NCBI RefSeq assembly: GCF_026341035.1
Contig: NZ_JAPEOQ010000001.1
Location: forward strand, 5,084,001-5,148,000
Direction of reading: 5' to 3'
From: Streptomyces sp. NBC_01016
GTDB taxonomy: Bacteria > Actinomycetota > Actinomycetes > Streptomycetales > Streptomycetaceae
DNA: 64,000 bases
Below the pieces are notes generated by a model. The model saw only the letters and a program-made list of their open reading frames with translations, was not told the origin of the DNA and made no database searches. The position numbers and the translations under genes were made by a program. Below, piece after piece: positions 7,608-16,326 of this stretch (positions are counted from its first letter, which is position 1; every line of letters starts with the position of its first letter).

Positions 7608-9181
7608 ACGAGGCGTACGCGATCACGGCGGTGGCCGTCGTCGTCCTCGCCACCGTCCTCATCGGCGGCTTCGGCCTGCGCGTCTCCCGCACGACGTCCG
7701 ACTTCTACGTGGCGTCCCGCACGGTAGGACCCCGGCTCAACGCGGCGGCCATAAGCGGCGAGTACCTCTCGGCCGCCTCCTTCCTCGGCATCGCCGGGCT
7801 GCTCCTCATCCACGGCCCGGACATGCTCTGGTACTCGGTCGGATACACGGCCGGCTATCTGGTGCTGCTCGTCTTCGTCGCGGCGCCGCTGCGCCGCTCG
7901 GGCGCGTACACGCTGCCCGACTTCGCCGAGGGCCGGCTCGAATCCCGCCAAGTGCGGCGCGTGGTCAGCCTGTTCGTGGTCGGGGCGGGCTGGCTGTACC
8001 TGGTGCCCCAGCTCCAGGGCGCGGGCCTCACGTTGCAGATCCTCACGGGAGCGCCCCGCTGGTTCGGGGCGACGCTCGTCGCCGCGGTCGTGGTGCTCGC
8101 GGTCGCGGCGGGCGGCATGCGCTCGATCACCTTCGTCCAGGCCTTCCAGTACTGGCTCAAGCTCACGGCCCTCCTGGTGCCCGCCTTCTTTCTCCTGCTG
8201 GCCTGGCACGGCCAGGGCGCCCCGCCACCGGAGGCCGCGACCCTCGCCCCGCCGTCCGCCGGGGTCGGCGCGGGCCAGCCGCTCGCCACCAGCCGCGCCG
8301 ACCATCCGCTCTACGCCACGTACGGCCTGATCGTGGCCACGTTCCTGGGCACGATGGGCCTGCCGCACGTCGTCGTCCGCTTCTACACCAGCCCCAACGG
8401 CCGCGCGGCCCGCCGCACCACCGTCGTGGTCCTCGCCCTGATCGGCCTCTTCTATCTGCTGCCGCCTGTGTACGGCTGGCTGGGCCGCCTGTACGCGCCC
8501 GAACTCACCGCCACCCAGGACGCCGACGCCACGGTGCTGCTGCTGCCGGGGCGGGTCTTCGACGGGGTGGCGGGCGACCTCCTCGGCGCGCTGGTGGCGG
8601 GCGGCGCGTTCGCGGCGTTCCTGTCCACCGCGTCGGGGCTGACGATGGCGGTCGCCGGGGTCGTCAGCCAGGACGTGCTGCAGGCGCGCGGCGTACGGCA
8701 CTTCCGGCTCGCCGTGCTGCTCGCGATCGCCATGCCGCTCGGCGGGGCGCTCCTGGTGGACGGAGTGCCGGTCGCGGACGCGGTCGGCATGGCGTTCGCG
8801 GTGTCGGCGTCCTCGTTCTGCCCGCTGCTCATCCTGGGCATCTGGTGGCGCCGTCTCACCCCGCCGGGCGCCCTCGCGGGCCTGTTCCTCGGCGGCGGCT
8901 CCGCCCTGGTCGCGGTGACGCTGACGGTGGCAGGACCTGTCACGTCCGGCTGGCTGCACACGCTGCTCGCCTGGCCGGCCGTGTGGTCGGTGCCGGTCGG
9001 CTTCCTGGCGATGATCCTGGTGTCCCTGGCCACGCGGGACGCGATCCCGCCGCACACGACGGCGACGATGACGCGGCTGCACCTCTCGGAGTCGCTGGGG
9101 GCGTCAGGACGCGGTCTCGACGCGCTGGGCGGCCAGCCGCCCCGGGCGCGTGCGGGGGAGACGGGAGGCGATCCCGAGTGA
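7604..9181 (+). CDS. Sodium:solute symporter, ActP/MctC-like monocarboxylate transporter
   Basis: 525 residues and about 13 membrane helices of the SSS family. Seen: the N-terminal SDFYVASRTVGPRLNAAAISGEYLSAASFLG block, the GAYTLPDF motif and the FLSTASGLTMAVAGVVSQD segment, all as in cation/acetate symporters. The substrate is probably acetate, pyruvate or a related monocarboxylate. The GTG at 7604 overlaps the preceding stop, and its own TGA (9179-9181) overlaps the GTG of the LytS kinase, so three genes are translationally coupled. A transporter encoded between a LytTR regulator and a LytS kinase suggests that the system senses and imports the same nutrient. Confidence 0.9.
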   Translation: MNEAYAITAVAVVVLATVLIGGFGLRVSRTTSDFYVASRTVGPRLNAAAISGEYLSAASFLGIAGLLLIHGPDMLWYSVGYTAGYLVLLVFVAAPLRRSGAYTLPDFAEGRLESRQVRRVVSLFVVGAGWLYLVPQLQGAGLTLQILTGAPRWFGATLVAAVVVLAVAAGGMRSITFVQAFQYWLKLTALLVPAFFLLLAWHGQGAPPPEAATLAPPSAGVGAGQPLATSRADHPLYATYGLIVATFLGTMGLPHVVVRFYTSPNGRAARRTTVVVLALIGLFYLLPPVYGWLGRLYAPELTATQDADATVLLLPGRVFDGVAGDLLGALVAGGAFAAFLSTASGLTMAVAGVVSQDVLQARGVRHFRLAVLLAIAMPLGGALLVDGVPVADAVGMAFAVSASSFCPLLILGIWWRRLTPPGALAGLFLGGGSALVAVTLTVAGPVTSGWLHTLLAWPAVWSVPVGFLAMILVSLATRDAIPPHTTATMTRLHLSESLGASGRGLDALGGQPPRARAGETGGDPE

Positions 9182-10371
9182 GCGGCACCGTCACCGCGGT
9201 CCTCATCGCCCTGTGCCCCCTCCTGCTCGGCGCCGGATTCCTGCTCGGGCGGCGCACCGCGCACCCCGACGGACGCAGCGACGTCGGCACGCCCGTGGAG
9301 CGCGCCACCTTCGAGACCCTGCACACCGCCTCGCTCGCCGCCCCGGCGCTGCGCGCGGGCCTCACCGAGGACACCGCCCGCAAGTCCGCGCGCCGCCTGC
9401 GCACGCTGCTCGGCACCGACGCCCTCGCCGTCACCAACCGCTCCACCGTCCTCGCCTGGGACGGTGCGGCCGAACACGCCCACGCCGCCCAGGTGATGGA
9501 GCGGGTGGGCCCGGTGCTGGCCGGTGGCCGCAGCGCCGCGTTCGGCTGCGGCTGCCCGAACGACGACTGCCCGCTGCGGTGGGCGGTGGCGGCGCCCGTG
9601 GTCGCGGACGGCCGGGTGCTCGGGGCGGTCGTCGCCTACGCGGCCCGCGAGTCCGCGGTGCTCGCCCGCGCCACCGACGAGGTCGCCCGCTGGGTGTCGG
9701 TCCAGCTCGAACTCGCCGAACTGGACCGCTCCCGCACCCGTCTCATCGAGGCGGAGATCAAGGCGCTGCGCGCGCAGATCTCCCCGCACTTCATCTTCAA
9801 CTCCCTCGCGGCGATCGCCTCGTTCGTCCGTACGGACCCCGAGCGGGCCCGCGAACTCCTCCTGGAATTCGCCGACTTCACCCGCTACTCGTTCCGCCGC
9901 CACGGCGACTTCACCACGCTCGCCGACGAACTCCACTCCATCGACCAGTACTTGGCGCTGGTACGCGCCCGCTTCGGCGACCGGCTCTCCGTCACCCTGC
10001 AGATCGCCCCGGAGGTCCTCCCGGTCACTCTGCCGTTCCTCTGTCTGCAGCCGCTCGTCGAGAACGCGGTCAAGCACGGCCTGGAGGGCGCCGTCACCCG
10101 CAGCCGTATCTCGATCGGCGCCACCGACGCGGGAGCCGAGGCCGAGGTCGTCATCGAGGACGACGGCGTCGGCATGAACCCCGGCGAACTCCGGGCGATC
10201 CTGCGCGGCGAGGGCGGCCAGGGGCACGGCATCGGCCTGTCGAACGTCGACGAACGCCTGCGCCAGGTCTTCGGCGACGCGTACGGCCTGGTGATCGAGA
10301 CCGCGGAGGGTGCGGGCATGAAGATCACGATCCGCATCCCGAAGTACCGGGCGGGCGTGTACGCGCCGTAG
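9178..10371 (+). CDS. LytS-type sensor histidine kinase
   Basis: 397 residues: one N-terminal membrane helix (about 5-23), a GAF-like sensor region (about 45-180), then the His_kinase and HATPase domains. The phospho-acceptor is His204 in QISPHFIFNSL; the N box is LVENAVKHG, with G boxes DDGVGM and GHGIGLSNV. The sensor carries three close cysteines (Cys124, Cys126, Cys131 in FGCGCPNDDCPL), which could bind a metal or sense redox. The kinase lacks the multi-helix 5TM-LYK domain of classical LytS. It should phosphorylate the LytTR regulator at 6292-7035. Confidence 0.9.
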   Translation: MSGTVTAVLIALCPLLLGAGFLLGRRTAHPDGRSDVGTPVERATFETLHTASLAAPALRAGLTEDTARKSARRLRTLLGTDALAVTNRSTVLAWDGAAEHAHAAQVMERVGPVLAGGRSAAFGCGCPNDDCPLRWAVAAPVVADGRVLGAVVAYAARESAVLARATDEVARWVSVQLELAELDRSRTRLIEAEIKALRAQISPHFIFNSLAAIASFVRTDPERARELLLEFADFTRYSFRRHGDFTTLADELHSIDQYLALVRARFGDRLSVTLQIAPEVLPVTLPFLCLQPLVENAVKHGLEGAVTRSRISIGATDAGAEAEVVIEDDGVGMNPGELRAILRGEGGQGHGIGLSNVDERLRQVFGDAYGLVIETAEGAGMKITIRIPKYRAGVYAP

Positions 10372-10394
10372 ACCTCTTACGAGCGCGAGGTCTA
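10369..10394. terminator. Bidirectional stem-loop built from two stop codons
   Basis: Perfect 8-bp arms TAGACCTC (10369-10376) and GAGGTCTA (10387-10394) with a 10-nt loop. The left arm starts with the kinase TAG stop and the right arm ends with the TAG stop of the opposite-strand gene, so the element ends both convergent transcripts. Confidence 0.65.
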
Positions 10395-10913
10395 GAACAG
10401 CGAGATCGCCAAGTGGCCGAGCGGTAACCCGAGTTGCCACGCCGGAGTCCACACCTGCGGCCCGTCCTCCTCGTCCGGCACGGGCACCGCGTCCAGGTCG
10501 GGGGCGAGCAGCTCGGTCTCCTCCAGCCATCTCCACGCCGCCTCGGCGAGCAGCAGGTCGGGCGAGGGCCGCCGCGCGAGCGCGTCCTGGTCGAGCCGCT
10601 CCGTGAAGCGGTCCCGCACCCACGACTGCCACGGCTGGTCGTACGCCGTGAGCGACAGCCAGTTCTCCAGCTGGGACACGACGCGGATCCCGGACAGTTC
10701 GTCGCCCGCGTCGGACAGGAAGATCGTCAGCGCGAGCGCGTCCCGCCCCGCCTTGAACTCGAAGGACGTGGGGGGCATCAGGTCGCCCGTCCGCAACAAC
10801 TCGTCCGCGATGTACTCCGCGTACAACCACGCCATGGGGACGACGAGTCCGCCGCCCGGTCCACCCTCGGCGCCGGACATGCCGTCCGTGCCCTCATCGC
10901 TCCCGTACCGCAT
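10392..10913 (-). CDS. Conserved hypothetical protein, 173 aa
   Basis: I do not recognise a family. The protein is soluble, acidic and without a signal peptide. The first 25 residues are Gly-rich, followed by a helical segment with VPMAWLYAEYIADELL and several Trp-containing helices (ENWLSLTAYDQPWQSWV). A GGAAGG-type ribosome site precedes the ATG at 10913. It lies 146 bp downstream of the ECF sigma gene on the same strand and may be co-expressed with it. The coding character is clear from third-position GC bias and a plausible ribosome site. Confidence 0.6.
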   Translation of the reverse strand: MRYGSDEGTDGMSGAEGGPGGGLVVPMAWLYAEYIADELLRTGDLMPPTSFEFKAGRDALALTIFLSDAGDELSGIRVVSQLENWLSLTAYDQPWQSWVRDRFTERLDQDALARRPSPDLLLAEAAWRWLEETELLAPDLDAVPVPDEEDGPQVWTPAWQLGLPLGHLAISLF

Positions 10914-11059
10914 CGCCTTCCTGCCTTCCTCCGGTCCGCGTGCTGCTCCGGCCCCCGGACCACCCGTCTCAACTCACCGGGGAGGACAGCGGATTACTCA
11001 ATCGAGGAAAGGGGGTGCGGAGCAAGGCGCTTTACCGATGCTTGACCCGGCCCTCGGTT

Positions 11060-11596
11060 TCATCGCAGGTCGGATGCATAACCCGGAAGAACGCGCCGCA
11101 ACGCCCGCAACGCGTAATACGCACGGGACTTCACGGTACCGGTGGGGATGCCGAGTGCGCGTGCGGCTTCCGCCACACTGGCGCCCTTGAAGTAGACCTC
11201 GAGCAGCACGGCACGGTGTTCGGGGGAGAGGGTCGCCACGGCCTCCCGCACGTCGAGCGCGGCCGCAGAACGCTCCGCGTGGTCCGCGCACACGCGGGCG
11301 TTCTCCAGGACGGCGTCGCCCACCTCGGCGGGCCGCGAGAGCCGGGCCCTGCGGGCGTCGATGGCGAGCCGCCGCCCGACCGTGAACAGCCAGGGCCGCA
11401 CCGACTCGTAGCGCGGGTCGAGGGCCTCCGGATGCTGCCAGGCGCGTACGTACGTCTCCTGGACCAGGTCCTCCGCGCGCTGGGCGTCACCGTCGCACAG
11501 GCGCAGCAGGAACGAGAACAGCGGGCCGCCGTGCTCCCGCTGGACCTGGGCGAGGTCCTCCTCCGTCGTCGTGGGTGTCGTGAGCGCCGTCGTCAT
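11060..11596 (-). CDS. ECF-type RNA polymerase sigma factor
   Basis: 178 residues with sigma region 2 (about 15-85, containing DLVQETYVRAWQHP and VRPWLFTVGRRLAIDARR) and region 4 (about 105-165, with LSPEHRAVLLEVYFKGASVAEAA and the GTVKSRAYYAL recognition helix). Group features (RPWLF, the GTVKSR helix) are those of SigK/SigL-like sigmas, which usually pair with an RskA-type anti-sigma. No anti-sigma gene is adjacent; the one at 5559-6212 is the nearest candidate. The ATG at 11596 is preferred; a GTG at 11617 would add seven residues. Confidence 0.88.
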   Translation of the reverse strand: MTTALTTPTTTEEDLAQVQREHGGPLFSFLLRLCDGDAQRAEDLVQETYVRAWQHPEALDPRYESVRPWLFTVGRRLAIDARRARLSRPAEVGDAVLENARVCADHAERSAAALDVREAVATLSPEHRAVLLEVYFKGASVAEAARALGIPTGTVKSRAYYALRALRRVLPGYASDLR

Positions 11597-11734
11597 GGGC
11601 GTATGGCAACGCAGCACGCCCCGCGCGCCCAGGGGACGCGCGGGGATGTGCGGCGGGCGGGGCGAAGCCCTCGACGAGCGGTGCGGCGAGCGGGACGGGT
11701 GGAGCCCCGGCGGGCCAGTGCGGAATCAGCCGAA

Positions 11735-13156
11735 TCAGTCGGATGTACGGGCCAATTCGGACTTCCGGTAGGAGTAGCCGAAGTAGATGACCAGACCGAT
11801 CAGGAACCACACGGCGAACCGCACCCACGTCTGCCACTGCAGGAACGTGATCAGCCAGATCGAGAAGATGATGCCCAGGACGGGCACGAACGGCATGGCC
11901 GGCGTGCGGAAGGAGCGCGGCAGCTCCGGCTGGCGGTAGCGCAGCACGATCACCGCGACGCAGACCACGACGAACGCCAACAGGATGCCGATGTTGGTGA
12001 GTTCGGCTGCCTCGCCGATCGGCAGGAACCCGGCGATGAGCGCCGAGGCGACGCCGACGATCCACGTCACGCGGGTCGGCACGTGCCGCGTCGGGTGGGT
12101 CTTCGCGAACCACTTCGGCAGCAGGCCGTCGCGCGACATGGCGAACCACACGCGCGTGACGCCCATCATGAACGTGAACATCACGGTGAGGATGCCGATG
12201 ATCGCGCCCACCGCGATCACGTCCGCGAGGCCGCTCAGGCCCACCGACTTGAACGCGGTCGAGAACCCGCTCTCCGGGTCGATGTCCTTGTAGTTCTGCA
12301 TGCCGGTCAGGACGAGGCAGGCGAGCACGTACAGGATCATCGAGATGATGAGCGAGTAGATGATCGCCTTCGGCATGTGGCGCTGCGCGTCCTTCGACTC
12401 CTCGGCCGCCGTCGACATGGCGTCGTAGCCGAAGACCGCGAAGAAGACCGTGGCCGCGCCCGTGAACGCGCCGCTGACGCCGAACGGGAAGAACGGCGTG
12501 TAGTTGTCCGAGTTGATGTGGAAGACGCCGACGCCGATGACGAGCAGCACGACGAGGACCTTGAGGATGACCACGAAGGTCTCGAAGCGGGCCGCGTTCT
12601 TCATGCCCATGTTCAGCAGCCACGCGATGAGCAGACACAGCGCCGCGGCGAACAGGTCGACCTTGTGGCCGCCGCCGGTGCCCGGCGCGCCCAGCATCCA
12701 GCTGGGCAGGTCGACACCCATCTCGCCCAGCAGGAAGCTGAAGTAGCCGGAGATACCGATGGCGACGACCGCGACGATCGCCGTGTACTCCAGGAGCAGG
12801 TCCCAGCCGATGAACCAGCCGACGATCTCGCCGAGCACGGCGTAGCCGTACGTGTACGCGGACCCGGCCTTCGGGATCATCCCGGCGAACTCGGCGTACG
12901 AGAGGGCCGCGGCCGCGCTCGCGACACCCGCGATGAGGAACGAGATGAGGACCGCGGGCCCCGCCGTACCGTTCGCGACGGTGCCGGCGAGGGTGAAGAT
13001 GCCCGCGCCGATGATGCCGCCGACGCCGATCGCGGTGAGCTGCCACAGGCCGAGGGAGCGGGTGAGCTTTCCGCCGGACTCCGTGTCCTCGATCTGCTCG
13101 ATGGGCTTACGGCGCAGTACGCCCTGCCCTCTCGAGATCTTCGGGGGGACGGTCAT
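11735..13156 (-). CDS. APC-family cationic amino acid permease
   Basis: 473 residues, 12 predicted membrane helices, of the CAT-like amino acid/polyamine/organocation family. Seen: the conserved helix-1 motif IGVGGIIGAGIFTL, LSYAEFAGMIPKAGSAYTY in helices 2-3 and FFAVFGYDAMSTAAEESK in helix 6. A strong ribosome site GAGGT lies 4-5 nt before the ATG at 13156, which decides the start against upstream in-frame codons. It probably imports basic or branched amino acids by proton coupling; the precise substrate cannot be read. It stands alone, downstream of the universal stress gene on the same strand with 109 bp between them. Confidence 0.9.
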   Translation of the reverse strand: MTVPPKISRGQGVLRRKPIEQIEDTESGGKLTRSLGLWQLTAIGVGGIIGAGIFTLAGTVANGTAGPAVLISFLIAGVASAAAALSYAEFAGMIPKAGSAYTYGYAVLGEIVGWFIGWDLLLEYTAIVAVVAIGISGYFSFLLGEMGVDLPSWMLGAPGTGGGHKVDLFAAALCLLIAWLLNMGMKNAARFETFVVILKVLVVLLVIGVGVFHINSDNYTPFFPFGVSGAFTGAATVFFAVFGYDAMSTAAEESKDAQRHMPKAIIYSLIISMILYVLACLVLTGMQNYKDIDPESGFSTAFKSVGLSGLADVIAVGAIIGILTVMFTFMMGVTRVWFAMSRDGLLPKWFAKTHPTRHVPTRVTWIVGVASALIAGFLPIGEAAELTNIGILLAFVVVCVAVIVLRYRQPELPRSFRTPAMPFVPVLGIIFSIWLITFLQWQTWVRFAVWFLIGLVIYFGYSYRKSELARTSD

Positions 13157-13265
13157 GGGGACCTCACCTCTTCGCTGCTGCGACGACGGCTGACGGCCGA
13201 TCATGATGCCGCTGTGGCGGCAGGTACGGAAGACAGCAGCGCCGTTGGCGCACCCACGGAAATTT

Positions 13266-13727
13266 TTAGGGGACGACCGTGACCGGCCAGCGGCCCGCCT
13301 TCACCAGGCGTACGGCGACCGAGCCGACGATGCGGTGTCCCGCCTGTTCCGATGCACCGACCACCACCGCGTCCGCCTTCAACTCGTCGGCGGCCGTGAC
13401 CAGGCCGTTGAACGGGTCGCCGCGGAAGGTGTGGAACTCCCAGCGCACGTCGTATATGCCCTTGACCCGCTCCGTGGCCTCGCGGATGTAGGCGATGAGC
13501 CCCTCCGCGATCTCGTCGGTCGTCTCGGCGACGGGCACCCCGAGCGCGGCCCCGCTCGTCATCACGGGTTGCACGTAGACCACGGCGAGCAGCGCGTGCT
13601 GCCTGCGGGCCAGGCCCCCTGCGTAGGCCGCCGCGCGGAACGAGGAATCGGATCCGTCGACACCGACGACGATCACTTTCGGTCCGTCGGTGCCACGTTC
13701 GAACTGATGTGGTTGATCTTCGGTCAC
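13266..13727 (-). CDS. Universal stress protein (UspA family)
   Basis: 153 residues, a single Usp domain. Seen: the N-terminal strand KVIVVGVDGSDSS and the C-terminal ATP-loop-like segment VVVGASEQAGHRIVGSVAVRLV, close to the G-x2-G-x9-G-S/T pattern of ATP-binding UspAs. The GTG at 13727 is chosen because a -10 hexamer TAACCT (minus strand, 13740-13735) stands exactly 7 nt before it, as in other leaderless genes of this window. The longer frame upstream to 13817 reads through the promoter. It is divergent from the NodB-like gene, with 99 bp between. Confidence 0.85.
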   Translation of the reverse strand: MTEDQPHQFERGTDGPKVIVVGVDGSDSSFRAAAYAGGLARRQHALLAVVYVQPVMTSGAALGVPVAETTDEIAEGLIAYIREATERVKGIYDVRWEFHTFRGDPFNGLVTAADELKADAVVVGASEQAGHRIVGSVAVRLVKAGRWPVTVVP

Positions 13728-13826
13728 GCGGCAGAGGTTAACCGAGAAGCCGCCGATCAGGTGCTTTCCCGCGTCCCATCCGGTGGTTCCGTGCGCGGCG
13801 CCCGCGTGCCGTGTCACGCATTAATC

Positions 13827-14651
13827 ATGACAAAGCATCAGGACACCACGGGACGGCGCGCGTTGCTGCGCGGCGTCACCGCCGTCGGCCTGGCCGCGCT
13901 CACCGGCTGCGCGGGACCCGACCGGCAGGGCGCCGCCCCGGACCCGGCGGGCGGGGCCGCCCGACCCGTACGCGAGCCGTCCACGTACCGGCTGCGCCCG
14001 ATGGCCGGACCGGGCGGTCCGCGGCGCGCGGCCCTGAAGGTGCGCAAGGCGCCCATCCTGAGCCTCGGCACCGATCCCGGCGACCGCGCCATGGCGCTCA
14101 CCTTCGACGACGGACCCGACCCCGCGTACACCCCCGAGATCCTGCGGATCCTGCGCGCACACGACGTGCGCGCGACCTTCCTCGTGTGCGGCGACAGGGC
14201 GCGGGAAAGCCCCGACCTGCTGCGCAGGATGGTCGACGAAGGACACGTCATCGGCAACCACACGTGGACGCACCCCCTGCTCCTGAAGCTGGACAGAACG
14301 CGGATCCGCGCCGAGATCGAGCGCACCTGCGAGCTCATCGAGAGGACCATCGGCGAGCCTCCGCTCTGGTTCCGGGCGCCCTACGGTGCGTGGAACCGGA
14401 ACGTCTTCGAGCTGGGGACCGAACTCGGCATGGAGCCCCTGGCCTGGACCGTGGACTCGCTCGACTGGGACAACCCCGGGGCCCCGACGGTGATCTCGCG
14501 GGTCGTGAACCGGGCGGCCCCCGGCGTGATCGTGCTCAACCACGACGCGGGAGGCGACCGCTCCCAGACACTCACCGCCGTACGCAGCTACCTGCCGCGC
14601 CTGCTAGACGCCGGGTACCGGATGACGGTTCCGCGCCCGTACGGCGTGTGA
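13827..14651 (+). CDS. Secreted polysaccharide deacetylase (NodB domain)
   Basis: 274 residues. The N terminus has a twin arginine (Arg10-Arg11) before a hydrophobic stretch ending in a lipobox-like LTGC (Cys28), so export by Tat with lipidation is possible. The NodB domain (about 85-270) has the metal and catalytic motifs TFDDGPDP, HTWTHP (His-x3-His) and RAPYGAWN, and a late NHDAGG. All catalytic residues are present. It should de-N-acetylate peptidoglycan or chitin-like glycans at the cell surface. No close operon partner; the sortase genes downstream lie on the other strand. Confidence 0.87.
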   Translation: MTKHQDTTGRRALLRGVTAVGLAALTGCAGPDRQGAAPDPAGGAARPVREPSTYRLRPMAGPGGPRRAALKVRKAPILSLGTDPGDRAMALTFDDGPDPAYTPEILRILRAHDVRATFLVCGDRARESPDLLRRMVDEGHVIGNHTWTHPLLLKLDRTRIRAEIERTCELIERTIGEPPLWFRAPYGAWNRNVFELGTELGMEPLAWTVDSLDWDNPGAPTVISRVVNRAAPGVIVLNHDAGGDRSQTLTAVRSYLPRLLDAGYRMTVPRPYGV

Positions 14652-14699
14652 CGCGACATCCGGGCGTGAGACCTGTGACGTGACATCTGTGATGTGACG

Positions 14700-15359
14700 T
14701 CAGCGCGTCGACACCAGGCGCGCGAACGCCACGACATTCCCCTCGTAACCGTCACGCTTCGAAAAGTGGCCGCCGCACGTGATGAGCCGCAGCTCGGGTG
14801 TGCTGTGCGAGCGATAGACCTTGCGGCCAGGAAAGCGGGACTTCGCGAACACCTCGACCCCGTAGACCCGGAAGACGGCCGTCCTGCCGTCCTTGCGGCG
14901 GATCTCCACGTGGTGGCCCTCGCGCAGCGAGCCCAGGCCGTAGAAGACGGCGGGGCCGCGTGCGTTGTCGACGTGGCCGACGACGACCGCGGTGCCCCGC
15001 TCGCCGGGCGCCGCCGCGCCCGAGAACCAGCCCGCCAGATTGGCTTCTTTTGGCGGCGGCGCGTCGATCCAGCCCTCCGCGTCCAGGCCGACCTCCGTCA
15101 CGGGTGCGTCGACCCGGATCGCCGGGATCCGGACCCGGTCGACCGGCGAGAAGGACAGCGGGCGGGCGGCCTTCGCCTGCGCCGGCTCAGGCGCGCGCCG
15201 TTCGTCGGCTGCCGCAGATGCGGGCTGCGGCGGGCCCGAGTCGAACTCCCCCGACCCGCTGCGGACGAGTGCGAGCCCGGTGAGCAGCACCAGCGCGAGC
15301 ACACCCCACGGGGCGCGCCTTCTGGGCCGTTCCTCGTCCGCGAAGCGCCAGTTCGACAT
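14700..15359 (-). CDS. Class E/F sortase
   Basis: 219 residues: a basic N terminus, one membrane helix (about 18-33), a Pro/Ala linker, then a compact sortase beta barrel. The catalytic triad is visible: His129 in VVVGHVDN, Cys195 in LITCGG and Arg214 in VVAFARL. Class F sortases of actinobacteria often have short, unusual substrates. The gene lies 18 bp downstream of a gene for a secreted, C-terminally membrane-anchored protein and is probably co-transcribed with it, so that protein is a candidate substrate or partner. Confidence 0.88.
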   Translation of the reverse strand: MSNWRFADEERPRRRAPWGVLALVLLTGLALVRSGSGEFDSGPPQPASAAADERRAPEPAQAKAARPLSFSPVDRVRIPAIRVDAPVTEVGLDAEGWIDAPPPKEANLAGWFSGAAAPGERGTAVVVGHVDNARGPAVFYGLGSLREGHHVEIRRKDGRTAVFRVYGVEVFAKSRFPGRKVYRSHSTPELRLITCGGHFSKRDGYEGNVVAFARLVSTR

Positions 15360-15377
15360 GGGGCGGGGCCGGGCGGG

Positions 15378-15884
15378 TCAGGCGCTCTTGTCGCCGGTGC
15401 GGCGGCGCGCCACGACGTACGCGGTGCCGAGCGCGCCCGCGATCAGCGCGCCACCGAGGGCGACCTCTTGCAGGTCGAGCCCACCGGCGCTGCCACCGAT
15501 ACCGGCCTTGACGCCCTGGGGGACGGGGCTGGGGGAGGAGTCGGGGCGGCCGGTGGCGATGGTGAGGTCGACCCTGCGGGGCTGGCCGCCGTCGCAGGTG
15601 AACGTCACGGTGTAGGCGGCGCCCTGCTTCGCGTCCCAGTCGACGGGAACGGTGCGGGGGCCCTCGCCGGGGCCGATCTTGGCGGTGTCGAAGATCCCGG
15701 CCGACACTTCGGTGCCCCCCTTGCACCCGCTGGCCGACAGGGTCACCTTGCCGCCCGCGGCGATCGTGGTGGGGGAGATGCTCGGCCGGAACGAGTCGGA
15801 GTCCTCGGCGTGCGCCGTCGGCGCGGTCAGGGTCAGTGCGGTGAGCGAGAGAGCGGCGGCGGATGCGGCGCGTATCGCGTGCAT
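15378..15884 (-). CDS. Secreted membrane-anchored protein paired with sortase
   Basis: 168 residues: a signal peptide (cleavage after AHA, about residue 26), an extracellular beta-rich domain with two cysteines (SASGCKGG and TFTCDGG) that could form a disulfide, a short Ser/Pro linker, then a C-terminal membrane helix and a basic tail VARRR. This is a sortase-substrate layout, but no LPXTG, LAXTG or NPXTG motif precedes the helix. A GGAGG ribosome site lies upstream of the ATG at 15884. It forms an operon with the sortase gene. Confidence 0.75.
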   Translation of the reverse strand: MHAIRAASAAALSLTALTLTAPTAHAEDSDSFRPSISPTTIAAGGKVTLSASGCKGGTEVSAGIFDTAKIGPGEGPRTVPVDWDAKQGAAYTVTFTCDGGQPRRVDLTIATGRPDSSPSPVPQGVKAGIGGSAGGLDLQEVALGGALIAGALGTAYVVARRRTGDKSA

Positions 15885-16025
15885 GGGGTTCCTCCGGGGT
15901 CCACGAGGAGCGGCAGCGGACCGTTTCCGCGCGCAGGGGACAGGCACCTCGATGCCGGAAACGCTAGGGACACCCCCGTACGGCCGCGATCGGTGTCGTA
16001 CGAACGGGGCACACATGTGGGCCGG

Positions 16026-16280
16026 TCAGGTGTCTTCCCGGCCGTGCTGATGCTCGATCGGACCGCCGGCGTGCCAGACGTGCGGGTCCGCGCCGCGCCA
16101 CTCCACGAGGTGCGGATCGTCCAGCGTCACGTCCGACTCGCCGAACCCGGCGCGACGCAGCAGCTCGGTCAGGTCCGTATCGCTGTGCGCCAGGCCGAGC
16201 GCCTGTCCGCGGACGGAGACATGCCGTCCACCCGCCGGTGCGGGCGGGTGGACGACGATCGGTGCGTGCCATCGGGTCAT
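16026..16280 (-). CDS. Small conserved hypothetical protein, 84 aa
   Basis: Not recognised as a named family. A His-rich soluble protein with no signal or membrane segment; a central block with ALGLAHSDTDLTELLRRAGF reads like a short helical domain, followed by DPHLVEWRGADPHVWHAGG. The ATG at 16280 overlaps no neighbour, and third-position GC is high throughout. It lies between the sortase pair and the DUF4239-like gene on the same strand. Confidence 0.55.
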   Translation of the reverse strand: MTRWHAPIVVHPPAPAGGRHVSVRGQALGLAHSDTDLTELLRRAGFGESDVTLDDPHLVEWRGADPHVWHAGGPIEHQHGREDT

Positions 16281-16326
16281 GCACCACAGCGTGCGGCGCG
16301 CAGGGGCGAACCGCAGCAGGAAACGG

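Noticed and set aside
15378..15470. LPXTG-like sorting signal in the sortase partner
   Set aside because: Searched before the C-terminal helix; no LPXTG, LAXTG, LPXTA or NPXTG is present.
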